Shown here piece by piece: positions 31,411-42,981 of a stretch of 64,000 nt of DNA. The number at the start of each line of letters is the position of its first letter. Within the stretch, counting starts at the first letter, position 1. The position numbers and the translations under genes were made by a program. The notes below the pieces were generated by a model. It was not told the origin of the DNA and did no database searches. It worked only from the letters and a program-made list of their open reading frames with translations. The stretch covers positions 186,001-250,000 of the forward strand of contig VNWV01000009.1 of the NCBI GenBank assembly GCA_009801085.1, read 5' to 3'. The DNA is from Lasiodiplodia sp. COLG20 (taxonomy: Eukaryota; Ascomycota; Dothideomycetes; Botryosphaeriales; Botryosphaeriaceae).

Positions 31411-33414
31411 CTATCCTAGTCGCAACTGACGTCGAACCCGCCGTTCTTTAAGATATTGCACCTCAATATCTTCATCTATACCAGTCAATGTACGAAATCC
31501 AACCATATGACCTACGCGTTCCGTCCATTGCTCTTTCTCCTCAACAATAAGTACAAAAGGGTAAGACCAATTTTCAAAGGCCAGATCAAAATTTCCCATC
31601 ATAACAGCTGTAAGCTTCTTTCTCTTAGCCTCAACAAGTGGGATTCGCGAAATAAGCCCCGATACCCGGAAATGGAAGCGGTGGGAGTCAGCGGTATCAG
31701 CCGAATCCTTGCTTGGAAAAGCCCAACATAGGTGGTTGAAAAGATCGCTCCATTCCAGGTCCACATCGAACGTCCATGCCTTGACATGAATGAAATTTGA
31801 GACAACTCCAGGGTTTGTTTGAAAATAGTGGTCGTTCTCAAATATCGTCCAAGGAATGATAGAACCGTCGCGCAGTTCAATAGAGACAGATACATCTGTC
31901 GGCGCGCCCCATTCCGCCCGCGATCTCAATCGTGAGTGCCATGTTATGGTCTCTCCCTCCTGGCCCCACTCCTTCCAACCAGCCCAGGACCAGCTGGGAA
32001 ATTCCTTTTCTCTACTAATCCTCCTGTCGCGGTAGCCTTTGGAATCATCGTGTTGCCAGGAGAGCCCAACAACGAAGCCATCCATAGTGGATCTTAACAG
32101 ATGAACACCCTCCGTACCATATGGCGGCAGAATTGGTATTCCGTGGAGGTGATACACGGGGTATTTTTGGTCCTGAAACGACCTGAGAATGCCGGATAGG
32201 GAGTTGAGGCGGTCTCCAGTAAAGCTGATGGATTTTTCTAGACCAACTTGAATCTCGTCGCCAAAGGACCAAGGATCTTTGGTCGAAGTACCGTAATTCG
32301 ATGGTTTCAAGACGGAGAAGTCATCATTTGACGACTCCGGTTGAAAAACGAACGAATCGCTCTCCCGACAGTCTTCGCCTTCGGTCAGACAGCAGCAAAA
32401 CCACGCCTCGAAATCACCAAAAGCCAGTGCTCTTCTTGAAAAAGCCCATTCCTGGTACGTCCAAGCCCTGGTGTCCCACTTCGAATCACGATGGACTTCC
32501 CAAGGATCCTTCATCACCTCAAGGTAAACAAAGTCCCCGCTCCTAAATCGTCGTTGCCGCTTACGAGCCCTCTTTCCAACTCCTGGAAGGCCGTATGAAG
32601 AGTCGTTTCCAGCCATTGCGACGATGGTCAAATCCGCGAACTGATAGATCCGATCCATTTGGCATATTTGGGCGTGTCGTTCAGCCTTGCTTTGTTCGTC
32701 GTTGCCGATCTGGTCAATGCATAGTTGATCGACCCAAAGGTACGTGTAGCCAAGTCGTTTAGTAACCGTGATTGCGTCTTCAACTGTTTCTGGGAAGCCT
32801 GTCGACTCCGCATCCCCGGTCCCTGGGCCCCAGACGTAGCTCAAAGCAACATAGATAGTATTGACAGTGGCGGGCTCAGTACTCCGGGAGTTACAATTGA
32901 AAACCATCAGTCCTGGCATCACATCTCGTCGAGTCGTACCGCAATGGCTGCCGTGATGATCCTTGCAGTGTGAGATCGCCTTTTGGACTGGGGTAAGGTC
33001 GATTGATAAGGGATCAGGTGGCCACATGTATTGATCACTAGGCTCATTGGCGGTGAGGCTTGTATAGGTATCAAATCTGACCGGAGTGCCCTTTTGCGGT
33101 TCACCATTTATGTAGAGGAAACGAACGGCTCGTGTATAGTGTGAGAGAGCAACGTTTGCTCCGCAAAATTTAGAATACCTCTCTGTGTTTTGGAGCGCAT
33201 CGCAAAAATCGCAACTCTGGTCGCACTGGGTTAGGTCGACATCAAGTTTTGTTACAAGGTCTTCGAAACCGATGCTTTGATGATGGAACGGAAGCTGTTC
33301 GAGCAGAGACTTGCATCTTCTGCAGACCGGGTGTGTTTCTAGCGATTCGAGCTGAGTATAGAATGATAATGTTCTTTCACCGACCTGGACGGGAGAGGGG
33401 CTTCGATCTGCCAT
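31411..33414 (-). CDS. HET-domain protein
   Basis: Intronless, 667 residues. The ATG at 33,414 (MADRSPSPVQ) is used because the frame upstream has no ATG. The N-terminal about 180 residues contain Cys pairs (CRRCKSLL near 44, CDQSCDFC near 75) and a His/Cys stretch (HCKDHHGSHC), common before HET domains of this type. The HET domain spans about residues 190-345 (YVALSYVWGPG, YLWVDQLCIDQ, IYQFADLTIVAMAG, DTRAWTYQE). A C-terminal region of about 300 residues includes FPSWSWAGW, another feature of this subfamily. All HET core motifs are intact, so it is likely functional. Unlike three other HET genes here, it has no membrane protein gene directly downstream on its strand. Confidence 0.85.
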   Translation of the reverse strand: MADRSPSPVQVGERTLSFYTQLESLETHPVCRRCKSLLEQLPFHHQSIGFEDLVTKLDVDLTQCDQSCDFCDALQNTERYSKFCGANVALSHYTRAVRFLYINGEPQKGTPVRFDTYTSLTANEPSDQYMWPPDPLSIDLTPVQKAISHCKDHHGSHCGTTRRDVMPGLMVFNCNSRSTEPATVNTIYVALSYVWGPGTGDAESTGFPETVEDAITVTKRLGYTYLWVDQLCIDQIGNDEQSKAERHAQICQMDRIYQFADLTIVAMAGNDSSYGLPGVGKRARKRQRRFRSGDFVYLEVMKDPWEVHRDSKWDTRAWTYQEWAFSRRALAFGDFEAWFCCCLTEGEDCRESDSFVFQPESSNDDFSVLKPSNYGTSTKDPWSFGDEIQVGLEKSISFTGDRLNSLSGILRSFQDQKYPVYHLHGIPILPPYGTEGVHLLRSTMDGFVVGLSWQHDDSKGYRDRRISREKEFPSWSWAGWKEWGQEGETITWHSRLRSRAEWGAPTDVSVSIELRDGSIIPWTIFENDHYFQTNPGVVSNFIHVKAWTFDVDLEWSDLFNHLCWAFPSKDSADTADSHRFHFRVSGLISRIPLVEAKRKKLTAVMMGNFDLAFENWSYPFVLIVEEKEQWTERVGHMVGFRTLTGIDEDIEVQYLKERRVRRQLRLG

Positions 33415-34269
33415 TTCTACGTTGAAGGCCGGAGAATGATTGTGGGGGGAAAGGCTCGGCTGTCGCACAGTGCGGGGTCCACCTAGGTAAGCCGGGCGCG
33501 TGCATCCCAACGCCTATTGGTCTGACGATTCTATTGGTCAGCGCAGAAGACTCGCCTTGATAATAAAGATCCAAAGCTGGGGCTGCGTGATAGTGCATTT
33601 TCTTTCGGAATATAGATAAGTACTCCGGAACCTTTTCGTCCATCAAAGTGCCAGCTCACCAGGGCAGCGGGAACTAAACACATTAATATCGGCCAGCCAG
33701 TTGAGCAACGAAATTGCATTAGTCCTATTGCAAACAATGTCAAGTCAGATACCTGCCTCTTAAGCACTCTCCGCGTTATCTTTGTAATAGTTTTGCTTTC
33801 ATGTCTGTGAGATCTGCTTTTGAAACCCAATTAAGGAGGACTGAGAAAGCGAAGTAATCAAAATTAGCTTGGTTCATTACACATTTGTGGAACAAACTAT
33901 GGCGAAAACCTTATTGTGCATACTCACTCATATCGACATGGATCTGGCTAAGAGATACGTTGAATTAAGACTGACGTCATTAGGCCAGCGGAATAGGAGT
34001 AAGAGAGAGCTGTGCACGTTCTCCATCTTTTGCGGATCTCTCGGTCTTCTCCGGCCTCCATGATACTCATCAGACTCGCACAGACCTCAACTGGACCAGC
34101 TCTCACCGTTACTTTGCTACAACAACTACTCAGGGGCTCCAAAGCCGCTCATAAATAAAGCGTCCGAAAGAATGGCTGTCCGAAAAGCAGTTAAGCTCCC
34201 TCAGGTCGACGAGTTCATCACCTCAACACTCTTAACTTAGACACTCACCCTGCTCTTCTTACCGCCATC
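33415..34269. other. Intergenic, no gene seen
   Basis: About 855 bp between divergent genes. It presumably contains both promoters. No RNA gene, repeat or convincing small ORF was seen. Confidence 0.4.
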
Positions 34270-34886
34270 ATGAAAACCGTATCTATCCTCATCGCTGCAC
34301 TCACCGGAGCCGGCTCATCCCTCGCCGCACCAACCCAAGAAACGTACTACAACCTTGTTGCGTCAGCTCCCGGCAAGGCCGTCGACAAGCAGCCACTGAA
34401 GCCCAACGCCGAATTCTGGTACATCGGGAAAGCGGCAAACTCGACCTGCGGCGACGTTGCCCCCGCTGTCACCGTGACCAGCACGGGACACCTGGCCTTC
34501 TACGCGGACGGACACCAAAACCAGCAGTACTGTACGTGAAATTCATCCCATTGCAATCAGGCCACACATGCTAACATGACTCAGCTTACGTCGATGTTTC
34601 CGGAGGCGGCAAGGGTCTTTTTGGCTTTACCCTCCCAAATGAAGCGGCGGAGCAATGGGACCGGGTGGATGTTTTCACGCTGGCTGGCTCGGAGGAGAAT
34701 AACATCAAGCTGATCTATGACAAAGATGGCAGCAATTGGCTCGCTTGTCCTACTGATGTCGCGGGTCAGTATACCATCTATCCCGAGAAGGCATACGACA
34801 GGCATGCTCCGACGAGCGAGTGCATTTCGTTTGAGGCTCGGGCGGAGAAGGTGGAAACCCCCAAGAGTGTCTGCGTCTACAATTAA
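34270..34886 (+). CDS. Small secreted protein, PhiA-like cell wall family
   Basis: Two exons (34270..34531, 34585..34886) encode 187 residues. The 53-bp intron has GTACGT, a GCTAAC branch and an ACTCAG acceptor. A signal peptide (MKTVSILIAALTGAGSSLA) precedes a mature protein starting near APTQETYYNL. Four cysteines (STCGD, LACPT, SECIS, SVCVY) and the segments LVASAPGK, NWLACP and ECISFEA recall the fungal PhiA family of small conidial and phialide cell-wall proteins. The similarity is judged by eye and is moderate, so 'small secreted protein of unknown function' is the safe alternative. Its 3' flank carries the inverted CTCGGACGAA pair. Confidence 0.7.
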
Positions 34887-35575
34887 GTTCTCTATGCGCA
34901 TTTAATGTAATTCTAATGGATCAATACACATTGCATCATTTCAAAGTGCATAGCCGTCTGTATGCATGTACTGCCCCTTTTCAGTGGAGTCAAGAATTTT
35001 GATGGGTAGTCACTTACTCAACATGCCTGAATTGACTTCGTGTCAAACCGAAGTTAGTTTCGTCCGAGGTTCCCTTAGCGTGGCTCGGACGAATCACCGG
35101 CCAACCACAACAAAGCGGTGAAAATACACTTGAGTCTCATTTAAGCTTTTGCACGACTATAATGTGGCTTCTTTGACTCTACTATTGTATTCAGGATGAT
35201 CAGTCATTGCCTCTAACTTGACAGAACACAGTCCTTCTTGCATAGTCTGTCTGTTTGACTGCCGTTAAAAAGGCAGTGTGGAATTTTCTGCAAATGATAC
35301 TGGCGTGCTACGAAGAATCAACCATTGGTTCGGTAGGTGTAATTAGTATACTAGAGAGTAATATAGATTTGCGCAGTGACGACATCTCTTTCGATCCCCG
35401 GAAAATAGGGGCATTACTAGAGTCTGAGATTGATTTATCTTTAAGAACCTCAGCACAATACAACATGACGAGGCTACACCGAAATATGTATTGCAATCTA
35501 CACATTTCCAACAGATTGGCACATACTATAACGCCTATCTACCAACCTCTATTCATATCCAGCTGAGCCGACTAT
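34887..35575. other. Intergenic with an inverted regulatory-type motif
   Basis: About 690 bp between convergent genes (secreted protein plus, NmrA-like minus). It contains the 10-bp inverted pair at 35,059-35,093, which is unusual for a region that should lack a promoter. Frames at 35,255-35,566 have no supporting feature. Confidence 0.4.
35059..35093. promoter_or_regulatory. Perfect inverted pair of CTCGGACGAA
   Basis: TTCGTCCGAG (35059-35068) and CTCGGACGAA (35084-35093) are exact reverse complements separated by 15 bp. The same 10-mer recurs in the NmrA/Zn2Cys6 divergent promoter. CGG-containing inverted pairs are typical of Zn2Cys6 dimer sites; which protein binds here is inference. Confidence 0.5.
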
Positions 35576-36793
35576 TCAGTCCTGAGCAAGACTACCATCT
35601 TCACGTAGATGAGACATTGATTGGCCTGACAGATCACCACTAAGAATCTGTTCGTAGAATGCTTTAAGACTCCTGCCCCGCGGAAAGTCTGGATATAGCT
35701 TCCAGAAATCCTGGTACCCTAGATAATCCGCGTATTCTGGGGTGTTGTCTCCGCGGACAAGCCATGAAATGGAGTATTGTCCCATGTTGTAACTAGCAAT
35801 TGACATGACATTGCTGGGGTGCATGGGACTCTCAGGGCTTGCGTCGAGCTTCTTCCGAGATAGATCTATAATTTCCTTGATCTCTTTTAGCGACATCTGG
35901 AGTGGTGGTGTCAGTGATCCCCATTCAGACTTCGTTACTGTTCATAGAACGCTGCACGGATTGACTTACATAATCCCTTGGAGGTTCTTCTCCGCTTGCA
36001 TCGGCCATGACGTCCCAAATCTGGTTCATGCTCAGAACCTCGGTATACGCGAATACGCGCCTATTCAGCGTCCGAGGATCGGACACGATCTGAGCAACGT
36101 ACTTGCCCACGTCAGCCATATCCGTCAGAGCAAACTTCTGGTTTCCATCTTCGACGATCCGGTGGTCGATGTAGACCATGTGTGCGCCGTCGGACCTGCC
36201 GGAGGGGATCTTCGGAACATAGACTTGATACCAGCAGCCCACGTCAATGAGGGTGTACGGTAAGCGCGCCCGTTGGATCTCGCCGAGGATTTCAAGTTTC
36301 TGTCCATGCCATTAGTCACGACTGCGGTAGTGCCCTTGGTGGGAGAGGATAGATACCTTGTCCTTGATGTCGATAACGCCCCTTGGGGCTGGACCAACCC
36401 ACTCCGAAGGCACGAAACGCTTCACGCCAGCTTCTTTCGCGGCTTTGATCCACGGGATCTACTGTTCCAGATGTTCCCAGGTGATGCATGAGATGAGGAT
36501 GTCGATGGTCTTCAACTGCTCCACCAGAACTTCTCGGGGACCATTCAGATCATATCCGACAATTTGAACGCCCTTGGCTTTTAGCTGCTGGTTGATCGCA
36601 CTGTTGACAGAGGATGCACGTGTCAAAGACGTGACAGCCTGCAGGAGCGTCAGCTGATGATGCTACCAATGCGATGCGCGGCATGCTGTCGTGGCCGTAC
36701 GAAATTTGTTTGAGAGGAAAGCAAACCGTCGACCACAGATCGGCCTGTTTTCCCAGTTGCGCCTATCACGCCAACCCTGATTGGAATCGCCAT
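35576..36793 (-). pseudogene. NmrA-like NAD(P)-binding protein with an in-frame amber codon
   Basis: Four exons: complement of 36701..36793, 36357..36638, 35970..36299 and 35576..35896 (introns of 62, 57 and 73 bp, all GT-AG). Together they form a 342-codon frame. The N-terminus is a Rossmann fold (GxxGxxG at residues 8-14, GVIGATGKTG). It continues with LTRASS, GVQIVGYDL, AAKEAGVKRFVPSEW and LPYTLIDVGCW, typical of NmrA/isoflavone-reductase-like proteins, which bind NAD(P) and often act as redox sensors or reductases. Codon 91 is TAG (36459-36461), between LEQ and IPWIKAAKEAGVKRF, where Gln (CAG) is a likely ancestor. The change would be CpA to TpA, a RIP-type context. Everything else is intact, so this is either a young pseudogene or a sequencing error. 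It is divergent to the Zn2Cys6 gene at 37,188. Confidence 0.75.
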
Positions 36794-37187
36794 CTTTGAG
36801 ACTGCTGAGGTGGCTTCGCGAAGGAAGAAGGCTGGAATGGACAAAGTTGGTATTTGGGTGGAAATATTGAAAGACGAGGAAAATGATTTATACCGGCAAC
36901 CTGCTGGTGCGTCCAATAAGTCACGATGACTTATTATGATGAATGGTTCTCAAATCAAAACTCACAGACTAGTTAGCGCCAAGCCTCGGTCGAATTAGCT
37001 TGACTTCGATCACCTCGGACGAACAACGGTGCCGTGACAAAAGTTCCTGCAGACCGCATAGTCTTGAACCAATCAAATTGCAGATTTATGGTTCAGGCTA
37101 ACTTAGGTAAGCCTTGGATTTTGTAAGAAATCCTGCACCACAACCTTCCTTGCCGAGCCTCGGACGAAAACTTTTGCCACCAACCAA
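36794..37187. promoter_or_regulatory. Divergent promoter with three CTCGGWCGAA motifs
   Basis: The 394 bp between the NmrA-like gene (minus) and the Zn2Cys6 gene (plus) hold CTCGGTCGAA (36985-36994) and CTCGGACGAA (37014-37023 and 37159-37168). The last is part of a short palindrome CCGAGCCTCGG (37153-37163) about 20 bp before the regulator's ATG. Recurrence in the shared promoter suggests autoregulation by the adjacent zinc-cluster protein, but this is inference. Confidence 0.55.
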
Positions 37188-39397
37188 ATGGACGCCAACC
37201 AAGTCTCCATTACGGGCCGATCAGAGGTCTCTCTAAAGCGTATGCGAAAGGGAACACATAGCTGCGTAACATGTAAGTGACTCGAGCTGAGATTTGCAGG
37301 CTCTGCTTACATGGACGGGGTTTTTGATCTCAGGTCGCAAACGGAAGGTCCGTTGCATCTTCCCGAGGAATAGTCCAAGCCTGTGTGTCCAATGCTCGCG
37401 GCGCGGAGATCGATGCGTTCTACAAGCTCCGGTAGCCCAGGAGGCTGGTTCGAGCTCCGCCGCCGTTGGTACTGACCAATCATCCTTGCGTGAGAAGAGG
37501 AAGCCTCGCGCGGCAACAGGAAGCGAGGTTGGGTTTGCGGACGAGCTGCCTCGTTTTGTTTTCGAATTTCGAAGATTGCGCACTAAGGTCTCGAAATTAT
37601 CATCATGGAAACGTGGCACGAGAACACGGGAACAGTTCACACAGGCCCACGGTTCCGCGAATACGAAACCCGGTAATAAGGAGTCTCTGGGAAGTGAATG
37701 TGCACCACTTCTGAGACTATTTGACAGCGCTACTGTAAGTGATACTGCTAGGTACTTAGCATTGTTACAAGGAAAATCTGACTTTCTCTCAGTTTGGCGG
37801 ATGTGGTGGTTCTGACATGGGTGCACATGTAGAGACAAGTGAATCCTCGCCCCTCCATCAGCTCATGAGGCATGCTGAAGCAATCAAGAGCCTCTGTGCG
37901 GGAATGCCTTCTGAGTCTGAGATGAAAGACATTTTTCAACACAGTAGCGATTGGTGGTCTGGATGGCGACAATCCCTGGCTCTGAGTTGGGGCGACAAGG
38001 AAGATGCTACATTGGAGAGTTTTGCCGCACGAGCCTTTGCCTCAGGTCACCCTTCGCTGCTAGCAAACTTACTCATTTGCTTCTCAATCGGCGCGGATGA
38101 CCAGTCCAAATACCTCCCTCTGGTTGAGCGATGGATCCTTTACGACGATGAGCTTGCTGGGTGCGATGCAGGCTTGCAATGCCTCATGGGCCTCGGCTTG
38201 ATCCTGCTCAGTATCATGCAACCACGCCGCTCTTGGAATGTCTTTCGCAGGGCCAACGCGCTGCTCCAACTCAGCGGAATCCACCGCGCAAGAAACAGAT
38301 CTGAGAGAACCGAGTCACTGTTCTGGCAGCTATTCCACGCGGACCGGTGGGCAAGTCTGATCGTTGGTCTACCGTACTCGGTTCCTGAACGTATCTGCAA
38401 CTTGTCAATTCCTCCCATTAGCGCCTTGCCAACAGCGACGTTCCATTATCGGCACTTTTCAATATTGACCGGCAGGGTCATTGACTGCTTACAAGACATC
38501 AACGGATGGTCGCTATCCGCAGTCATCCAGGTACAAGAGGAGATGGATAGCATCACGGCACAGCTCCCACATGGCCACCTTGACTTGTCGCAGATCGCAA
38601 TATGCGCCGACAGCACAGAAAGGTACACCCGCTTGATGCGCGTGGCACACGTCAACCAGCTCAAATCCCTCCTCCATCTCCCGCTCTTCCTCCAGCGCAC
38701 TGAGAACAACGACGCACACGAGTACAGCCGGAAGATCTGCGTGAGCGGCTCACGATTACTGCTGGAAGCGTACTTGCAGGTCCATGCCGGCTCGCTTTTC
38801 CCGAACGGCGTCACTGCGAACCTGGAATCCTTTGCGGCCTTTACGTCTGCAATTATATTGTTTCTCAATCTCCTCGGCACCCGGCAACATGAAGTATCAG
38901 ACCAGGGCCCGGCCGGCCATGACGAGTACCTCATCCAAAGTACCATGGCGGCCACTAAAGACTGTTCTACAGCGCCATCAGCTTTGTTGTGTCGTCAATG
39001 CTACGCATCACTGGAGACACTAGTAGCCAGTGGTCGAGAACTGGCAGGAGGAGATGTCCGTAATGTTGTTTTGCCATTCTTCGGCACAGTGTCCATCAGC
39101 CGCCGTGACCAGGGTGGTGGACATCAAAGTACTGCCAGTGGTACTGTGACTGATTATCGCGGGGGCACCGGTATCCCGGACTGCGGTGCGGACCGCATTG
39201 GCCTCGACCAAGGTACATATGTCATTCCGTTGGAGGATTCGATATTCGGGCCTTTGGACGACATTTCATTGACATGCTACGAGCCTTGGTCTCTCGACTA
39301 CCCTGCGTCGTCATTAGATCAGAGTGACTGGGAAGGCTTCTTGTTCGACGAAGTTCCGCAGGGAACAAATCGGAATCAGGATTTGTTAGGACCTTAG
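37188..39397 (+). CDS. Zn2Cys6 transcription factor
   Basis: Three exons (37188..37272, 37334..37734, 37793..39397) give 696 residues. The first intron (61 bp) interrupts the codon of the second zinc cysteine. Spliced, the binuclear cluster is C26-x2-C29-x6-C36-x9-C46-x2-C49-x6-C56 with the basic RKRKVRC. The second intron (58 bp) joins DSAT to FGGCGGSD in frame. The middle part (WILYDDELAGCDAGLQCL, RRANALLQLSG, LFWQLFHADRW) resembles the fungal-specific regulatory domain found in such regulators. The C-terminus is acidic and aromatic (WSLDYPASSLDQSDWEGFLFDE), a plausible activation region. It is a nuclear DNA-binding regulator. The divergent NmrA-like neighbour and the shared CGG-type motifs suggest local control of the pair; the true targets are unknown. 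Confidence 0.85.
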
Positions 39398-40441
39398 TCC
39401 CTTTGTATATGTCGGACCAAGAAAAAGAAAGATTCAAGGTTTCCAGACGAATGTTCGCCAATGAAAAATCACCAATATACTTAAAAAAAAAAAAAAAACA
39501 CTTACGTCGCGGGTGCGGTGACAATGACCACATTTGTACCGGGAGAGCGCATTCGGTCACTTGCATATTGCTCCACAGTCCGCCTTTTCTCGCTCGTATT
39601 CCCGTCACTATTGATAATTACTAAAGTAGAACTTGTACCTTCTTTCCTGGGTGAGGAGGAGTGCATCGCAGCGCTTACGGCTATCTTTATTTTGTTTTTC
39701 ATGAAGTAGAAATGTAATCATCATTATCCGGTGTGACTATAAATGTGTTATATTCTTAAGGCTAACCTCAACGACAAAGCAATGTCCTTGGCTGAACTGC
39801 TGGCGTGTCAATGTGAAAGCGAGCGTCTCCGGGTCTTTGCGGCGTGCGGGGGTTCTGATTGGTTGATTGCATTTCATCTAGAACATAGCTACACATACTA
39901 TGGGACCATCAAAGAGCCTAAGTGCGCACCCTCGTGGCTAAAATTTCATGGGTCTTGGAACCGCGAGTATTTAAATCTTGACATGAACCACAAAACTAAG
40001 AATCACTCAATCACGCATAGAACCTGCCAAGACCCACATCGCCCCGGTTTTCCCTCACCGCCGCAAAACCAGAAACATTTACATCCCTCCTCAATCGGCA
40101 GGTCATCTCCTTCAAGTATTGACGGTGCAGGATCCTTCTCGGATAAGCCACCCGTACAGTCCTCCTCTTCGCCACCGTCTTCCTTCATCACTTCCTGGAC
40201 TACACGCGTCGTCCCATTGAATTTGTCAACGGAATTGTGGCGATTCCCAAAGACAGAGGCAGGCAAATAATTTCTGCGGAAACTGGACGGGCCCTACCAC
40301 CAGGTACTGCGTTGAAGTCACTTGTGCGTAATGAGATTTATAGAAACCAAATTCCCGAAATAAACTTTTGGAGACTCTGAAACCTTATCAAGAACCCCCT
40401 GGTCGAATCTCTCAAACTGAATCTCACCTCCACGTTTTAAA
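39398..40441. other. Intergenic, convergent gene ends
   Basis: About 1 kb between the regulator (plus) and the ankyrin gene (minus). It has an A15 run near 39,482-39,497. A frame at 39,743-40,270 shows no domain, signal or splice logic and is not called. Confidence 0.4.
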
Positions 40442-42981
40442 TCACAGGTCATCCTCCGAAATGCTATCGTCCGTATCACTGTCGTCTTCCATAGAATGGT
40501 CCTCATTGTACTCCACGTGTACATCCTCCTCCATGGACTCGTCATCATCCTCCTCATCCTCTTCCATGGACTCGTCCTCGTCTGTGGACTCGTCGTCCTC
40601 CATGTAATCGGCCTCCTCCGTGAACTCTGGTCCAATTGTATCCCAATAGTGTCCTGGATGGAGTTTGTTGTTTCTACCATGGCACTTGTAACACAAATTG
40701 AACTGAACGCATTGTTTGCAATGATAGCGAAAGCCTTGAATAGACTGGAACACACGATGTTAGAATCCAGATTGTGAAGGGTTATGGGAGATAGATTCTT
40801 GCTCACCAAAAAGCAATAGCCACAACGGAAGTTGTGACGATTAGCCCTTTCGATCCTTTCCGACAAAGGATCCCAATTACGCCCTTGTTGCTTCTCCAGA
40901 GACGTCTCCAGCATGCGGCGTACTTCTGTTTTGGCGCCATGATACCATGCAAGCTTCAGAATTGACCAGTTCTCATCTTCATGACCACGTACTTTGAAGT
41001 CTCGGGCGGAACAGATACCGTCATCGAGAAGCAGCTTCACAATATTAGTCTGGCTGTCTATCGGCTCGCGCACCCGCCTCGCGGAGTGCCAGCAGCCCCT
41101 CACCGCGTAATGGAGCGGGGCCCAGTTGTCCTTGTCGCGTGCGTGCAACAGAGACGGGTCTTTCTCCAGGATAAGCTTTACCAGCGCGGCTGAGCCACTC
41201 TGAACAGCAATGTGAAGAACCGACCTGCCCATCTTGTCACGAGCCGTGATGTCGCCACCAGCCTCGCATATCTGGTTGAAGATGGAGGTGTTCCGGTACG
41301 CAGCGAAATGGATGGGACGCCGACCTGCATGATCTTTGGTCCGGACGCGGGAACCGTGCTTGATCAGCCAACCGATAACGCCCTCGGAGCTCCAGAAGCA
41401 TGCAGAGCTCAGTGCACAGCCATACGAACCGCACTTCTGATTCAGATGCATCTTCTCTCGGCCAGCCGTCTTGCGGAAGTGCTTGAGGATTTGGAGTGGC
41501 ACCTCTTCGCCACCATCACGCATGCACGTCGCGTTGACGAGACTTCCAATGCCGTAAAGCGCTTCCTCGGCGAACCCGACTTTGTCGTACATGAGTCGAA
41601 AAGCCTCCCAAGTCCCACTCCGACACGCCGAATGGAGTGGCATGCCGTCTTCTCTGCTGATGTGATTTGGGTTGGCTCCCCGGCTCAACAGCAGACGTGC
41701 AAAGGCCAGATCGGGCTTGTTCAGCGCTTTGAACAGCGGCGTCTGTCCAGCCTTGTTCGGGTAATTGACGTCGCTCCCTTTGTCAAGCAGCATTTCGATA
41801 ACGGGAAGCATGATCCCAGTCTCCTTTTCGGGGGCCCAAGTATCCCCTACCACGACCCATTCGTCCTTCTTCTCCTCTCTGGTCAGACTGAGGAGGGCAT
41901 TGAGCGGTGTGTCGCCCTCGTCGTTCTCCAAGTGCAAATCCGCGTCATACTCGAGCAGGGCGCGTACGATGTCCTCCTTCATGCCGAGATGGAGCGGGGC
42001 GCCTCCTTTATACCCTGTCTTCGTGTTTGGGTCTGCGCCTGCGGCGAGGAGGAGCTTGGCGGCTTCAACTTTCTCTTCCCATACTGCGAGTGCCAGAGGC
42101 GTCATACTGGGAATATAGTAGGTTGGAGATGTCTTAATTTCCAGATTCGGTTTGGCGTCCAGGATTGTTTCGAGCACTTGAGTGCGTCTTCTCACGTGAA
42201 GGTGTACAGGAGTAAAATTTTCCATTTCCGTACACGCGTTGATGTCCGCGCCGGCCTCCAGGAGCACTTTTGTCATCGTAACACATGGCGGCTCGCTGAA
42301 CTCCCCAGTGGGATCATTCACCCAAAAGTGTGCCTCAACATCGTGTAACGCTGAGTATCCGCCGTTGCCGTAGTCGTTCACATCCGCATGATGCTCGAGG
42401 AGCGCTTTTACCGTGTCAAGGTTCTTGTTTGATACCGCTCTGCAGATGGCGGGACCTGACTTCGAGCTACCGCGTGGGTCTGCGCCATTTTCGAGCAGAT
42501 ATCGGACCATCTCCGCATTATTGACGCGAAAATCTGCGGCGGTAGATAAGGCCTCGGCCCGTGATTTTGGAGAGGGATTGCCCCGCTCAATGATTAGCCT
42601 GACAGCTTCAAGGTTGTTCCTGCCTGCTGCGAGACCAAGAACAGAGCCCTGATTCCTGTCGCTGTCCGGGTCTGCGTTGTGGTCGAGTAACACTCGGATT
42701 GACTCGAGCTGGCCGGCGCAGATGGCCATCCAGAGAGCGGTAAGTCCGCTTGGACCCGGGCGGTCCACATTCGCTCTTCCGGATCGCAGCAGCGCCTGGA
42801 TGGTTGCAACGTCCCCGGTCATGGCCGCAGAGTGAAGTGGAGACGGCCTATTCGGATTATGGTCTGGCTGTTCACTGAGATCGGTTTCCCAGCCATCCTC
42901 TGCATGGGAATCTTCGCCCGCCGACTCATGCACGCTGACAGAGTGCGGGCGATCATCGTCTGAGGCTGCGTTGTTGGGCAT
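40442..42981 (-). CDS. Ankyrin-repeat protein with ZZ zinc finger and acidic tail
   Basis: Two exons, complement(40807..42981) and complement(40442..40744), with a 62-bp GT-AG intron, give 825 residues. Ignoring the intron yields a frameshifted basic tail; splicing it restores a ZZ finger across the junction. Residues about 48-710 are ankyrin repeats (SPLHSAAMTGD, GLTALWMAICAGQ, TPLALAVWEEK, GRRPIHFAAYR, SVLHIAVQSGS). The ZZ finger uses C720, C723, C734, C737, C743, C746, H754 and H757 (HNFRCGYC, HCKQC, LCYKC, LHPGH). The tail of about 55 residues is almost entirely Asp/Glu/Ser with repeated ESMEED. ZZ fingers bind protein N-termini or act as scaffolds, and ankyrin arrays bind proteins. In this HET-rich setting an innate-recognition or scaffold role is conceivable but not shown. 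Confidence 0.85.

Noticed and set aside
39743..40270. 175-codon frame downstream of the Zn2Cys6 gene
   Set aside because: Low-complexity Ser/Pro content, no signal peptide, domain or conserved motif, and it lies between two convergent gene ends.
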